A stretch of DNA of 63,350 bases from VRUE01 sp033856275 (GTDB lineage Bacteria > Actinomycetota > Thermoleophilia > Solirubrobacterales > 70-9), in NCBI GenBank assembly GCA_033856275.1, contig JAWVFJ010000042.1, positions 1 to 63,350 on the forward strand, given 5' to 3'. The translations under genes were made by a program, and so were the position numbers. Of the stretch, positions 39,498 through 49,672 are shown in pieces (within the stretch, counting starts at the first letter, position 1; each line of letters begins with the position of its first letter). The notes below the pieces were generated by a model. The model was given only the letters and a program-made list of their open reading frames with translations. It was not told where the DNA came from and did not search any database.

Positions 39498-40934
39498 CTA
39501 CGCCGCGAAGGACCGCGCCAGGGCGGTGAGCAGGCGGACGCCGAACCCACTGGCGTCACTACCGGTGTAGGGACGGCCGACGTCCCAGGCGGTGCCGGCG
39601 ATGTCGAGGTGGGCCCAGGGGGTGTCGCCGACGAATTCCTCGAGGAAGGACGCGGCGTAGATCGTGCCGGCCTTGCGCTTGGCGGAGGCGTTGGTGAGGT
39701 CGGCGACGGTTCCTTTGGTCAGCGCCTTGTACTCGGGGTGGAGCGGGAGGCGCCAGACCAGCTCGCCGGTCTCGCGGCCGACCTCGTCGACCTGCTCGGC
39801 GAGTGCATCGTCGTTGCTGATCACGGCGGCGTAGGTCGAGCCGAGGGCGATCATCACGGCGCCGGTCAAGGTGGCAATGTCGACAATCCGGTCAGCCCCC
39901 TGCTCGACTGCGTAGGCGAGGGCGTCGGCGAGAATCAGACGTCCCTCGGCGTCGGTGTTGTTGATCTCGACGGTCTTGCCGTTGTACTGGGTGATGATGT
40001 CGCCGGGCTTGACCGCGGTCCCCGAAGGCATGTTCTCGGTCGATGGGATCACGGCGATCAGGTTCAGCTCCAGGCCCAGCTCGGCGACCGCGGTGACGGT
40101 CTCCAGAACCGCGGCGGCGCCTGACATGTCCATCTTCATCTCGTGCATGCCGCCCGGCGTCTTCAGCGAGATGCCGCCGGTGTCGAACGTGACCCCCTTG
40201 CCCACCAGGCCCAGCGTGGGTCCCTGCCTGCCGCCCTCGTAGCGCAGCACGATCAGCTTTGGCTCCTCCGCCGTCCCCTGGCTGACGGCGACCAGGCCAC
40301 CCATTTTCTTGGCGGCGATCTCCTCGCGGCCAAACACTTCGGTGCTGACCGCCGGGTGGGCGGAGGCGACCTCACGGGCGCGTCGGGAGAGATAGGAAGG
40401 CGTCGCGACGTTAGAGGGCAGGCTCTGCAGGTCGCGGGCGCGGTTCTGGGCCTCGGCACAGACGCGTGCCGCCTCGGCGGCGCCCGCGACGCCCTCCGGC
40501 GCCAGCATGATCAGCGATTCGATTGAAGGCGGCTCGGGGTCGTCGGGGTCCGCGCTCTTGAAGCGGTCGAAGCGGTAGGAGCCGAGGATCGTGCCAGTGA
40601 CGATGCCCTCGGTGAGTGCGTCCTCGTCGTCGGCGGTCGGCAGGATCCAGGCGAGCGAGGTTGCGCTCAGCTTGCGGGCCTCTTTGGCGACCAGCGCCGC
40701 GGCGACCCGCAGCCGCTCGGCATCCAGGTCCGCTCGCTTGCCCAGGCCCGCGACGAGGACGCGGGCGGGCCGCTCGGGATGGATCGTGGCCAGCTTCTTG
40801 AAGCCGCCCTTGGCGTCGGCGGCGCCACGAGCGGACGCGAGCTCGGCGGGCAGCTCCTCTCCCTCGCAGAGGCCGATGGCGAGGAGATCGGCGTCGACAT
40901 CGGGGATCTGGCCTTGGCTGACAGAGACCTTCAT
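39498..40934 (-). CDS. pepA: Leucyl aminopeptidase PepA (M17 family)
   Basis: A 478-residue two-metal cytosolic aminopeptidase releasing N-terminal residues from peptides. The catalytic C-terminal domain shows the metal-binding set: GLVGKGVTFDTGGISLK (Lys and Asp), MKMDMSGAAAVLETV, and the M17 signature NTDAEGRL with catalytic Arg. The N-terminal domain (about 1-160) is the usual more variable macro-like fold. The length is typical of bacterial PepA. It is convergent with the thioesterase gene and divergent from the thiolase. Confidence 0.95.
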   Translation of the reverse strand: MKVSVSQGQIPDVDADLLAIGLCEGEELPAELASARGAADAKGGFKKLATIHPERPARVLVAGLGKRADLDAERLRVAAALVAKEARKLSATSLAWILPTADDEDALTEGIVTGTILGSYRFDRFKSADPDDPEPPSIESLIMLAPEGVAGAAEAARVCAEAQNRARDLQSLPSNVATPSYLSRRAREVASAHPAVSTEVFGREEIAAKKMGGLVAVSQGTAEEPKLIVLRYEGGRQGPTLGLVGKGVTFDTGGISLKTPGGMHEMKMDMSGAAAVLETVTAVAELGLELNLIAVIPSTENMPSGTAVKPGDIITQYNGKTVEINNTDAEGRLILADALAYAVEQGADRIVDIATLTGAVMIALGSTYAAVISNDDALAEQVDEVGRETGELVWRLPLHPEYKALTKGTVADLTNASAKRKAGTIYAASFLEEFVGDTPWAHLDIAGTAWDVGRPYTGSDASGFGVRLLTALARSFAA

Positions 40935-41059
40935 CGAGCTCGCGAGTCTATGACGTTGCTCACGGCGGCTGGACCCAGGCTCGCGCTATCGTCCCGAGTG
41001 TGGGCCAGGCGGCCCTGATCGAGCCGAGACCCGGCATAAACACTCAGAGAAAGGCAGCC

Positions 41060-42244
41060 ATGCCCAGCACAGTCATCCTCAGTACTGCACGCACGCCCTT
41101 CGGCAAGATGGGTGGCACCCTCTCCTCACTCGACGCAACCGACCTCGGCGGTCACGCCATCTCGGCAGCGCTGGAGCGCTCCGGCGTCGATCCCGAGCAG
41201 GTCCAGCAGGTCGTCTTCGGGCAGGTCCTACAGGCAGGCCAGGGCCAGATCCCCTCGCGCCAGGCCCAGATCAAGGGCGGCATCCCCAGGGAGGTCCCCT
41301 CGGAGACCATCAACAAGGTCTGCGCCTCGGGCATGCGCTCGCTCGGCATCGCCGACATGGCGATCCGCGCCGGCGATACCGAAGTTGCCGTCACCGGCGG
41401 CATGGAGTCGATGAGCCAGGCCCCGCATCTGCTGCCCGGCGCCCGCTTCGGCTACCGGATGGGCCATGTCGAGACGATCGACGCGATGGTCCACGATGGC
41501 CTCACCAATCCCTTCACCGAAAAGCAGATGATCAACGAGGCGAGCGAGGTCTCCAACGAGCTGGAGATCACCCGCGCCGACATGGACCGCTTCGCCGAGC
41601 GCTCGCACCGGCTCGCCGCTGAGGCGACGGACGCCGGCCGCCTCGCCGATGAGATCTCCGGCGTGACGGTCAAGTCGCGCAAGGGCGAGAGCACGATCTC
41701 CTCCGATGAGGCGATTCGCCCCGAGACCACGGTCGAGACCCTCGCCGGGCTGCGTGCGATCGGCGGCGAGGACGCGACCCACACCGCCGGCAATGCCCCG
41801 GGCGTCAACGACGGCGCCGGCGCGATCGTCGTCGCTTCCGAAGAATGGGCTGAAAGGGAGGGCCGCACGCCGCTGGCCCGCGTGCTCGCCTACGGCACGG
41901 TCGCCGACGACTTCGCCTACCTGGCCAAAACCCCGGCTAACGCCGCCAAGCAGGCTTTGGAGAAGATCGGCAAGAGCCCCGAGGACGTCGACCTCTGGGA
42001 GATCAACGAGGCCTTTGCCTCCGTCGCGATCAACTCGGTGCGGATGCTCGACGTCGATAAAGACAAGGTCAACGTCAACGGCGGCGCGATCGCGCTCGGC
42101 CATCCAATCGGCGCTTCCGGCGCCCGCATCGTCGGCTCGCTTGTCCACGAGCTCGGCCGCCGCGGCGGCGGCATCGGCGTCGCGGCGATCTGCTCGGGGG
42201 GTGGCCAGGGCGATGCGATCGTGATCGAGGTCGACGGCCAGTAG
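41060..42244 (+). CDS. Acetyl-CoA C-acetyltransferase (thiolase)
   Basis: ATG 41060 with AAAGG upstream gives the standard start MPSTVILSTARTPFGKMGG and 394 residues. It condenses two acetyl-CoA or cleaves 3-ketoacyl-CoA. The nucleophilic Cys88 is in NKVCASGMRSLG; the C-terminal His is in ALGHPIGASGARI and the second Cys in CSGGGQGDA. The NEAFASVA motif is present. With ETF, ETF-QO and the acyl-CoA dehydrogenase nearby it supports a C4/short-chain acyl-CoA pathway. Confidence 0.94.
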   Translation: MPSTVILSTARTPFGKMGGTLSSLDATDLGGHAISAALERSGVDPEQVQQVVFGQVLQAGQGQIPSRQAQIKGGIPREVPSETINKVCASGMRSLGIADMAIRAGDTEVAVTGGMESMSQAPHLLPGARFGYRMGHVETIDAMVHDGLTNPFTEKQMINEASEVSNELEITRADMDRFAERSHRLAAEATDAGRLADEISGVTVKSRKGESTISSDEAIRPETTVETLAGLRAIGGEDATHTAGNAPGVNDGAGAIVVASEEWAEREGRTPLARVLAYGTVADDFAYLAKTPANAAKQALEKIGKSPEDVDLWEINEAFASVAINSVRMLDVDKDKVNVNGGAIALGHPIGASGARIVGSLVHELGRRGGGIGVAAICSGGGQGDAIVIEVDGQ

Positions 42245-42248
42245 CTCG

Positions 42249-43031
42249 GTGAGCCGCGCCGCGGCATTCTTCGACCTGGACAAGACCCTGATGGCAGGGT
42301 CGTCAGGGATGCAGTTTGCCCGCGTCGCGGCTCGTCACAAGCTGGTCAGCCGTCGCCAGCTGGCCAGTTGGGGCTTCGAGCACCTGCGCTACCGCCTGCG
42401 CGGGACCACCGACGAGCGCACCCGTGAGGTACTGAAAGCCGCCCGCGAACTGATCGCTGGCGTGCCGGCGCGCAGTTTCGAACGGATGAACCCGGAGGTG
42501 ATGGCGGCAATCCTGCCGCGCGTCTACCCGCAGATGCTCAACGAGGTCCACGCCCACCAGGATGAAGGTCGGCCGACCTTCATCGTCAGCGCCGCGGGCA
42601 GCGGTGTGGTCGAGCCCCTGGCCACCGTGCTCGGCATGGACGGCGGGGTGGGCACCCGTTACGAAGTCGGCGACGATGGGACCCTGACGGGCCGCTTCGA
42701 CGGTCCCTTTGTTTACGGCAAGGGCAAGGTCGAGGCAATGCGGATCTTCGCCGCTGAACATGACATCGATCTCGCCGCCTCCTATGCCTACTCGGACTCG
42801 ATCTCCGACCTGCCGATGCTGCGCGCGGTCGGCAACCCGGTTGTGGTCAACCCAGACCCGCCGCTGGCCGAGATTGCTCGCGTCGAGGGTTGGCAGACGC
42901 TGCGCTTCGAGCGCCTCGGCCGCCGCCTCGTCGCGATTGCGGTCACCCTGCTGGCGACGGTCGCCGGTTTCGGTGGCTCCCGCATCGCCGCCCGCCGCAG
43001 GCAGCCACCCCGCCGCTTCGCCCGCCGCTGA
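42249..43031 (+). CDS. HAD-IB family phosphatase (SerB-like)
   Basis: A 260-residue HAD hydrolase starting GTG 42249, four bases after the thiolase stop. The nucleophile motif AFFDLDKTLM is at residues 7-15, the Ser/Thr motif at FIVSAAGSG, the Lys in YGKGKVEAM and the acidic motif in YSDSISDLPML. A hydrophobic stretch near residues 228-245 followed by a basic tail suggests membrane attachment. Members of subfamily IB dephosphorylate phosphoserine, lipid or small phosphate esters; the substrate is unknown here. Confidence 0.85.
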   Translation: MSRAAAFFDLDKTLMAGSSGMQFARVAARHKLVSRRQLASWGFEHLRYRLRGTTDERTREVLKAARELIAGVPARSFERMNPEVMAAILPRVYPQMLNEVHAHQDEGRPTFIVSAAGSGVVEPLATVLGMDGGVGTRYEVGDDGTLTGRFDGPFVYGKGKVEAMRIFAAEHDIDLAASYAYSDSISDLPMLRAVGNPVVVNPDPPLAEIARVEGWQTLRFERLGRRLVAIAVTLLATVAGFGGSRIAARRRQPPRRFARR

Positions 43032-43034
43032 CCA

Positions 43035-43083
43035 AGGGTGCAACGTTTTGACCCCTCCGCGGGGGGACAAGACGTTGCACCCT
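43035..43083. repeat. Palindromic intergenic repeat, copy 1
   Basis: AGGGTGCAACGT (43035-43046) pairs perfectly with ACGTTGCACCCT (43072-43083), and the interior continues with TTTG/CAAG and CCCCTC/GGGGGG, so nearly all 49 bases fold into one hairpin. It begins 4 bp after the HAD gene stop. A second, diverged copy follows 14 bp later. No coding potential is evident. Confidence 0.75.
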
Positions 43084-43097
43084 GTCGCGTCGGTTGC

Positions 43098-43142
43098 GGT
43101 GCAACGCTTTGTCCCCCCGGCAGGAGGAAAAAACGTTGCACC
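43098..43142. repeat. Palindromic intergenic repeat, copy 2
   Basis: GGTGCAACG (43098-43106) pairs perfectly with CGTTGCACC (43134-43142); inside, TTT/AAA and CC/GG steps keep a hairpin with several mismatches. It shares the arm GGTGCAACG and the order T-rich then C-rich with copy 1. It ends 26 bp before the mutase start codon, so it could affect that mRNA's 5' end. Confidence 0.7.
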
Positions 43143-43168
43143 CTGGGACGGTCCGTAGACTCCGGGCA

Positions 43169-44791
<1,623 letters not shown>

Positions 44792-44936
44792 ACCCGGCTC
44801 CTGCAAACCGGCGCATCTCGGGGTCCTCGGTCGCTCGGAATGGGTCACGCACGAGTGTGCGCTCCCCTCACCTCGCTCCCTGCGTCCCCCGATCTGCTTG
44901 GTTTTCGAAGCCGTGCGTGGTCTAGTGTTCCGCGCC

Positions 44937-45356
44937 ATGAGCACGGCCACCGCCCGCAAGATTCGCGTCGTCGTCGCCAAGCCTGGCTTGGACGGGCACG
45001 ACCGCGGCGCCAAGATCATCGCCCGCGCCTTGCGCGACGCCGGCATGGAGGTGATCTACACCGGCCTGCACCAGACGCCGGAGCAGATCGCCGAGACGGT
45101 GATCCAGGAGGACGCCGATGCGGTTGGACTCTCGATTCTCTCCGGTGCCCACATGACCCTGGTACCGCGGGTGGTCGCCCTGCTCGCCGAGCAGGGCGTC
45201 GACGACGTGCTGGTCACCGTCGGCGGCACGATCCCGGCCGAGGACATTCCCGAGCTGAAGAAGCTCGGTGTCGCCGCCGTTTTCACGCCTGGGGCGGGGA
45301 CCGACGAGATCGTCGAGTTCATCCGCGACAACGCTTCCGAGCGCGACGACGTTTAA
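44937..45356 (+). CDS. icmB: B12-binding small subunit of the acyl-CoA mutase
   Basis: ATG 44937 (MSTATARKIRVVVAKPGLDGHDRG) gives 139 residues, about the size of Streptomyces IcmB. The cobalamin lower-ligand motif DGHDRG (DxHxxG) starts near residue 20, followed by SILSGAHM and the GGTIP loop that hold the dimethylbenzimidazole tail. It supplies the cofactor to the large subunit encoded 145 bp upstream; the gap contains no other gene. Loading is probably helped by the MeaB-type GTPase at 30.5 kb. Confidence 0.92.
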   Translation: MSTATARKIRVVVAKPGLDGHDRGAKIIARALRDAGMEVIYTGLHQTPEQIAETVIQEDADAVGLSILSGAHMTLVPRVVALLAEQGVDDVLVTVGGTIPAEDIPELKKLGVAAVFTPGAGTDEIVEFIRDNASERDDV

Positions 45357-45431
45357 GCCCGCCGCGAGCCGCGGCAACGGCTTGCTGCTGCGCCCGCTAA
45401 CCTCTCGCCGCGCCGCGTATAGATAGACTGA

Positions 45432-45447
45432 TTGACTGGTCAGTCAA
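45432..45447. promoter_or_regulatory. TetR-type operator candidate upstream of etfB
   Basis: TTGACTGGTCAGTCAA has 7-bp inverted arms (TTGACTG/CAGTCAA) around GT, 32 bp before the etfB start. Sites of this shape are common for TetR-family repressors of acyl-CoA metabolism. No TetR gene lies in the window. Confidence 0.45.
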
Positions 45448-45479
45448 CCAGCCTTAGAACTAGCCAAGGAGGCTTGAAC

Positions 45480-46271
45480 TTGAAGATCTGCGTCCTGGTC
45501 AAGGAGGTTCCGGACGCCGCCGTTCAGAAGCGCATCGACTCGAGCACGATGCGACTGGACCGCAGCGGCGAGAAGAACCTGAACCCCTTCGACACACACG
45601 CCATCGAGGCCGCCATGCAGATCAAGGAGGGCGGCGCGATCCCGGTCGAGGAAGTCGTCGCCGTGACGATGGGCCCCGACTCCGCTGTCCGCGCTTTGCA
45701 CAAGGCGATCGCGCTCGGAGCCGATCGCTCCGTGCACCTCTCCGACGACGCCCTCGCTGGCTCCGACGTCTGCGCCACCGGCTACTCGCTGGCCAAGGTG
45801 CTCGAGGCCGAGAACCCGGACCTGGTCCTGCTCGGCCAGCAGTCCGATGACGGCGAGTGCTACACGATCGGCGCCGTTGTCGCCGACCACCTGAAGATGC
45901 CCTCGCTGACCCAGGTGATCAAGATCGACGTCACCGACGGCAAGCTGCGCTGCGAGCGCCAGGCCGAGTACGGCTACGACACGGTCGAGATCGAGCTGCC
46001 CGCCGTGATCAGCGTCGGCGACGCGATCAACGAGCCCCGCTACCCGAGCCTGAAGGCGATCATGGGCGCCAAGAAGAAGCCGCTCGACGCCAAGGCAACC
46101 GGCGACGTCGGCATCGAAGGCGGCATGGTCGGCGAAGGCGGCTCGAAGACAACCGTGCTGGCCCTCAACCCGCCGCCCGCCAAGCAGGCCGGCGAGATCA
46201 TCGAGGACGAGGACACCAACGAGACGGTCGAAAAGATCGTCGCCTGGCTCGACGAGAGGAAGCTGATCTAG
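45480..46271 (+). CDS. etfB: Electron transfer flavoprotein beta subunit
   Basis: TTG 45480 with AAGGAGG seven bases upstream gives MKICVLVKEVPDAAVQKRID and 263 residues. EtfB holds AMP and, with EtfA, accepts electrons from acyl-CoA dehydrogenases. Motifs: NPFDTHAIEAAMQIKE, VTMGPDSAVRALHKAIALGADRSVHL, LLGQQSDDGECYTIG and the signature-like VISVGDAINEPRYPSLKAIMGAKKKPL. etfA starts on the next base after the stop, so the two are translated together. Confidence 0.95.
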   Translation: MKICVLVKEVPDAAVQKRIDSSTMRLDRSGEKNLNPFDTHAIEAAMQIKEGGAIPVEEVVAVTMGPDSAVRALHKAIALGADRSVHLSDDALAGSDVCATGYSLAKVLEAENPDLVLLGQQSDDGECYTIGAVVADHLKMPSLTQVIKIDVTDGKLRCERQAEYGYDTVEIELPAVISVGDAINEPRYPSLKAIMGAKKKPLDAKATGDVGIEGGMVGEGGSKTTVLALNPPPAKQAGEIIEDEDTNETVEKIVAWLDERKLI

Positions 46272-47246
46272 ATGGCAGGCATCCTGGTTTACGCCCTTCA
46301 CGACGACGAGGGCAACTTCAACAAGAATTCGCTCGGAGCGATCTCCGAGGCTGCCAAGCTGGCCGGCGAAATCGGCGGTGAGGCCGCCGCGCTGGTCGTC
46401 GGCGACATCGCCGATGACGCCTGTGCCTCGCTCGGCAACTGGGGTGCGGCCAAGGTCTACCGCGCCAAGGACGTGCCGGAGGGCCTCGCCCAGCCGATCG
46501 TCGACGCGATGGCCAAGGTCATCCAGGACGAGGGCATCAGCTACGCCCTCTTCGGCGGCGGTCTGCTCGGCTTCGAGATCGGCGCCGGCCTCACTGCTCG
46601 CCTCAACGCCGGCGTGACAATGGAGGTCACCGAGGTCAAGGTGTCCGACGGCAAGCTCGTCGTCGAGCGGCCGATCCTGCAGGACTCCCAGATCGCCGAC
46701 GTCGGCTACGTCGCCGAGCCGGGGATCATCATCAGCCGCCTCAACGCCTTCGACGCCAAGGAGAGCGGTGGCACGGCCGAGGTCCTTGACGTCCAGGTCG
46801 AGCTCTCGCCCTGGTCCTCCAAGGCCAAGCTGGTTCAGCGCGGCGAGCAGCGCGGCGCCGACGTCAACATCGAGGACGCCGAGATCCTCGTCGGCGGCGG
46901 CCGCGGCCTCGGCGCAGCCGAGGGTTTCAAGCAGTGCGAGGAACTGGCCGAGGCGATGGGCGGGGCGGTTGCCGCCACCCGCGCCGTGGTCGACGCCGGC
47001 TGGTACCCCTACGCGGCACAGATCGGCCAGACCGGCAAGACGGTCGCGCCGAAGCTCTACCTGGCCGCCGGCATCTCCGGCGCGATCCAGCACAAGGTGG
47101 GGATGCAGAGCTCGGAGAACATCCTCGCGATCAACAAGGACCAGAACGCGCCGATCTTCGAGTTCTCGGATCTCGGCGTGGTCGGCGACCTGCACAAGAT
47201 CGTCCCCAAGCTGACCGAGGCGATCAAGGCGAAGAAGGGCGGCTGA
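46272..47246 (+). CDS. etfA: Electron transfer flavoprotein alpha subunit
   Basis: A 324-residue FAD-binding subunit. The C-terminal FAD domain shows GGGRGLGAAEGF, the signature YPYAAQIGQTGKTVAPKLYLAAGISGAIQHKVGMQSSENILAINKDQNAPIFEFSDLGVVGD. The N-terminal domain starts GILVYALHDDEGNFNKNSLGAISEAAKLA. It abuts etfB. The pair forms the mobile carrier between acyl-CoA dehydrogenases and the quinone oxidoreductase encoded 40 bp downstream. Confidence 0.96.
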   Translation: MAGILVYALHDDEGNFNKNSLGAISEAAKLAGEIGGEAAALVVGDIADDACASLGNWGAAKVYRAKDVPEGLAQPIVDAMAKVIQDEGISYALFGGGLLGFEIGAGLTARLNAGVTMEVTEVKVSDGKLVVERPILQDSQIADVGYVAEPGIIISRLNAFDAKESGGTAEVLDVQVELSPWSSKAKLVQRGEQRGADVNIEDAEILVGGGRGLGAAEGFKQCEELAEAMGGAVAATRAVVDAGWYPYAAQIGQTGKTVAPKLYLAAGISGAIQHKVGMQSSENILAINKDQNAPIFEFSDLGVVGDLHKIVPKLTEAIKAKKGG

Positions 47247-47286
47247 GCGCAAGCTCGGTCGTCTGCAAGCAAAGGAGAAGCAAGCG

Positions 47287-48984
47287 ATGCCGGCTGTAGC
47301 ACCGAGTGAGTTCCCGCCGCCGTTCGACGCCGCCGATGTGATCGGCCTGCCGACCGACCCCGAGGACGAGCGCATCGAGGTCGGCATCGCGATCGTCGGG
47401 GGCGGGCCCGCCGGGCTCGCCTGCGCGATCAAGGTCATGCAGCTGCTCGAGGACGAGCCGGAGCTGACCGAGAAGCTCGGCGAAGTCCCGGTCGCGGTGG
47501 TCGAGAAGGGCAAGGTGGCCGGCGCCCACCTGCTCTCCGGGGCCAACATGCGGCCCTCGGCGATGGAAGAGCTCTTTCCCGACCTCGACAAGTCGGAGTG
47601 GCCGGTCTACCAGGAGGTCACCAAGGACGCGGTCTACTTCCTCACCTCGAAGGCGGCGGTTCCGTTGAAGCCGATGCCGCCGAACTTCCGCAACCACGGC
47701 AACTACGTCATCTCGGTCTCCAAGCTGGCCCGCTTCCTCTCCGACAAGGCCGAGGAGGCCGGCGTCTACATCCTCTCCGAGACCGCCGCGACCAAGCTGC
47801 TGGTCGAGGACCGCATCGTCAAGGGGGTGCGTTCCGGCGACCGCGGCCGTGGCAAAGACGGCGAGGAGCTGGCCAACTTCGAGCCGGGCTCCGACGTCGT
47901 CGCCAAGGCGACGGTGCTGGCCGAGGGCACGATCGGCCACCTGACCTACGCGGCACTCGACTACTTCGACCTTCACGGGACCGACCCGCAGGCCTGGGAG
48001 CTAGGCGTGAAGGAGATCTGGGAGGTGCCGAAGCCGCTCGACAGGGTGATCCACACGCTGGGCTGGCCGCTGCGCTGGAGCCCGCGCTACAAGGAGGCCG
48101 GCGGCAGCTTCATCTACCCGATGGGCGAGGACAAGCTCTGCATCGGGCTGGTCGTCGGGCTCGACTACACCGACGCGACCCTCAGCGTCCACGACGCCCT
48201 GCAGCAGTTCAAGACGCACTCCTTCGTCAAGAAGCTGCTCGAGGGCGGCAAACGGGTCGCCTGGGGCGCCAAGACGATCCCCTCCGGCGGCTACTGGGCG
48301 ATGCCGAAGCGGCTCTCCACCCCCGGCATGGTGATCGCCGGCGACGGCGCCGGCATGGTCAACATCGCCGAGCTCAAGGGCGTCCACTACGCGATGCACG
48401 CCGGCATGTACGCGGCGGAAGCGATCGTCGACTCGCTCAAGCAGGATTCGGTCAATTTCGAGGCCTACGACGAGAAGGTCCACAACTCGGCGATCGAGAA
48501 GGACCTCTACCGCAGCCGCAACATGCGCCAGCCGCTCTCCAAGGGCCTGATCTTCGGCGGTGCGATGGGCTCGGCGATGGTCGCGACCAAAGGTGCCTTC
48601 CCCGGCGGCCACTGGAAGGTCGAGGACGACGCCGAGGTGCCGGTGCATATCGGCAACGCCGCCGACAAGTACCCCAAGCCCGACAACGAGCTCACCTTCG
48701 CCAAGCTCGACTCGGTCTTCCTCTCCGGCAACGCGACCCGCGACGACGCGCCCAACCACGTCCGCATCCAGACCAAGGTGCCACGCGAGATCGCCCAGAC
48801 CTGGGTCTCGATGTGCCCCGCCCAGGTCTACGAGATCCCCGACGAGCAGCTCGAGAACGGGGCCGCCTCGGTTGACGTCCACGTCACCGCCTCCAACTGC
48901 GTGCAGTGCGGCGCGATCACCGCCAAGGGCGGCCGGCTTACCCTGCCCGAGGGTGGCGACGGGCCGCTGTACCAGGAGACTTAG
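47287..48984 (+). CDS. Electron transfer flavoprotein-ubiquinone/menaquinone oxidoreductase
   Basis: A 565-residue membrane-surface flavoprotein passing electrons from ETF to quinone. The FAD Rossmann motif is IVGGGPAGLACAIK near residue 36, with GAHLLSGANMRPSAMEEL and the second FAD segment VIAGDGAGMVNIAELKG. The quinone-binding region includes LGWPLRWSPRYKEAGGSFIYPM. The C-terminal cluster domain keeps Cys510, Cys538 and Cys541, but the place of the fourth ligand (NCVQCGAI) is Ile544 instead of Cys. The [4Fe-4S] cluster is therefore incomplete or differently ligated. AAGGAG precedes the ATG. Confidence 0.93.
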   Translation: MPAVAPSEFPPPFDAADVIGLPTDPEDERIEVGIAIVGGGPAGLACAIKVMQLLEDEPELTEKLGEVPVAVVEKGKVAGAHLLSGANMRPSAMEELFPDLDKSEWPVYQEVTKDAVYFLTSKAAVPLKPMPPNFRNHGNYVISVSKLARFLSDKAEEAGVYILSETAATKLLVEDRIVKGVRSGDRGRGKDGEELANFEPGSDVVAKATVLAEGTIGHLTYAALDYFDLHGTDPQAWELGVKEIWEVPKPLDRVIHTLGWPLRWSPRYKEAGGSFIYPMGEDKLCIGLVVGLDYTDATLSVHDALQQFKTHSFVKKLLEGGKRVAWGAKTIPSGGYWAMPKRLSTPGMVIAGDGAGMVNIAELKGVHYAMHAGMYAAEAIVDSLKQDSVNFEAYDEKVHNSAIEKDLYRSRNMRQPLSKGLIFGGAMGSAMVATKGAFPGGHWKVEDDAEVPVHIGNAADKYPKPDNELTFAKLDSVFLSGNATRDDAPNHVRIQTKVPREIAQTWVSMCPAQVYEIPDEQLENGAASVDVHVTASNCVQCGAITAKGGRLTLPEGGDGPLYQET

Positions 48985-48990
48985 GCCCGG

Positions 48991-49617
48991 CTATTCGCAG
49001 TTCGCCGTAATCGTTTCGGCCATGCCACGGAAAAATTCCGTAAGAGGTTCCCAAGCTACTGGGGGCGTCGATCCGCGGACAACGATGCTGGTGCCGCATT
49101 CTTCGAAGAAGTACTCGATCCAGGCTTCCCCGGCGACGTCGAAGGCCCAGCGAACAGCGGGATGGCTCCAGAGCGTGATTTCCTTCAAGCCACGCTGGCG
49201 GTAGCCCGGCAGTTGGTGGGCCTGTATCCGCGCCAGTTCCGCGGATGCCATCGGAGAACCGGTTTCATCGGAGGGCCGCGAGTCGATCACGAACCGCGCG
49301 GCCGTGCTCGCCGGGTCGTGCCAGGCGCTCTCGAGGTAGTTCCCACCGATCCGGCGGTCGTTCTCGTCCTGTGGCCATCCGCTGGAGACCCCGACAGCGT
49401 ATTCGGCCTGATGGTAGTTCTGCTGCTTGGTGATCGCGGGATCTACGGCGGGGGTGTCTTCGCCCGAGTCGCGGGTGAGGAGCAGGACCGCGACGGCGAT
49501 CCCGATGAGCAGCACCAGAGCCCCGCCGACGAGTGCCGCTCTTCGCCCCCGTTTTTCGCCTCTGGGGACGCGGTCCTCGGCTCGTTCGTCGGAATGGGGG
49601 TCGTCTAGGCCAATCAT
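48991..49617 (-). CDS. Membrane-anchored orphan copy of the kinase extracellular domain
   Basis: A 208-residue protein: 25 charged residues, one membrane helix (AALVGGALVLLIGIAVAVLLL, about 27-47), then an extracellular domain. That domain matches the C-terminal domain of the kinase two genes upstream (50635-52308): GWPQDENDRRIGGNYLESAWHDP against GWAQESDDKPVSNYMESTWRDP, then the shared pattern GSPM, GYR, and RWAFDVAG...YFFEEC against RWVFDVAG...YFIEPC. I do not recognise the domain. It is the last gene of the kinase operon. It could compete for the kinase's ligand or pair with it. Confidence 0.75.
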   Translation of the reverse strand: MIGLDDPHSDERAEDRVPRGEKRGRRAALVGGALVLLIGIAVAVLLLTRDSGEDTPAVDPAITKQQNYHQAEYAVGVSSGWPQDENDRRIGGNYLESAWHDPASTAARFVIDSRPSDETGSPMASAELARIQAHQLPGYRQRGLKEITLWSHPAVRWAFDVAGEAWIEYFFEECGTSIVVRGSTPPVAWEPLTEFFRGMAETITANCE

Positions 49618-49672
49618 TAATTTTCTTATAGTGCCAGGAGTTTGGAGTGCTCGCCGGCCGGGGGTCCGATCC

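Noticed and set aside
43035..43142. CRISPR-like array in the tandem repeats
   Set aside because: Only two diverged hairpin units with no uniform spacers and no cas genes in the window.
45444..47591. 715-codon - strand open frame over etfB and etfA
   Set aside because: It mirrors the codons of etfBA; the product is low-complexity and lacks any domain.
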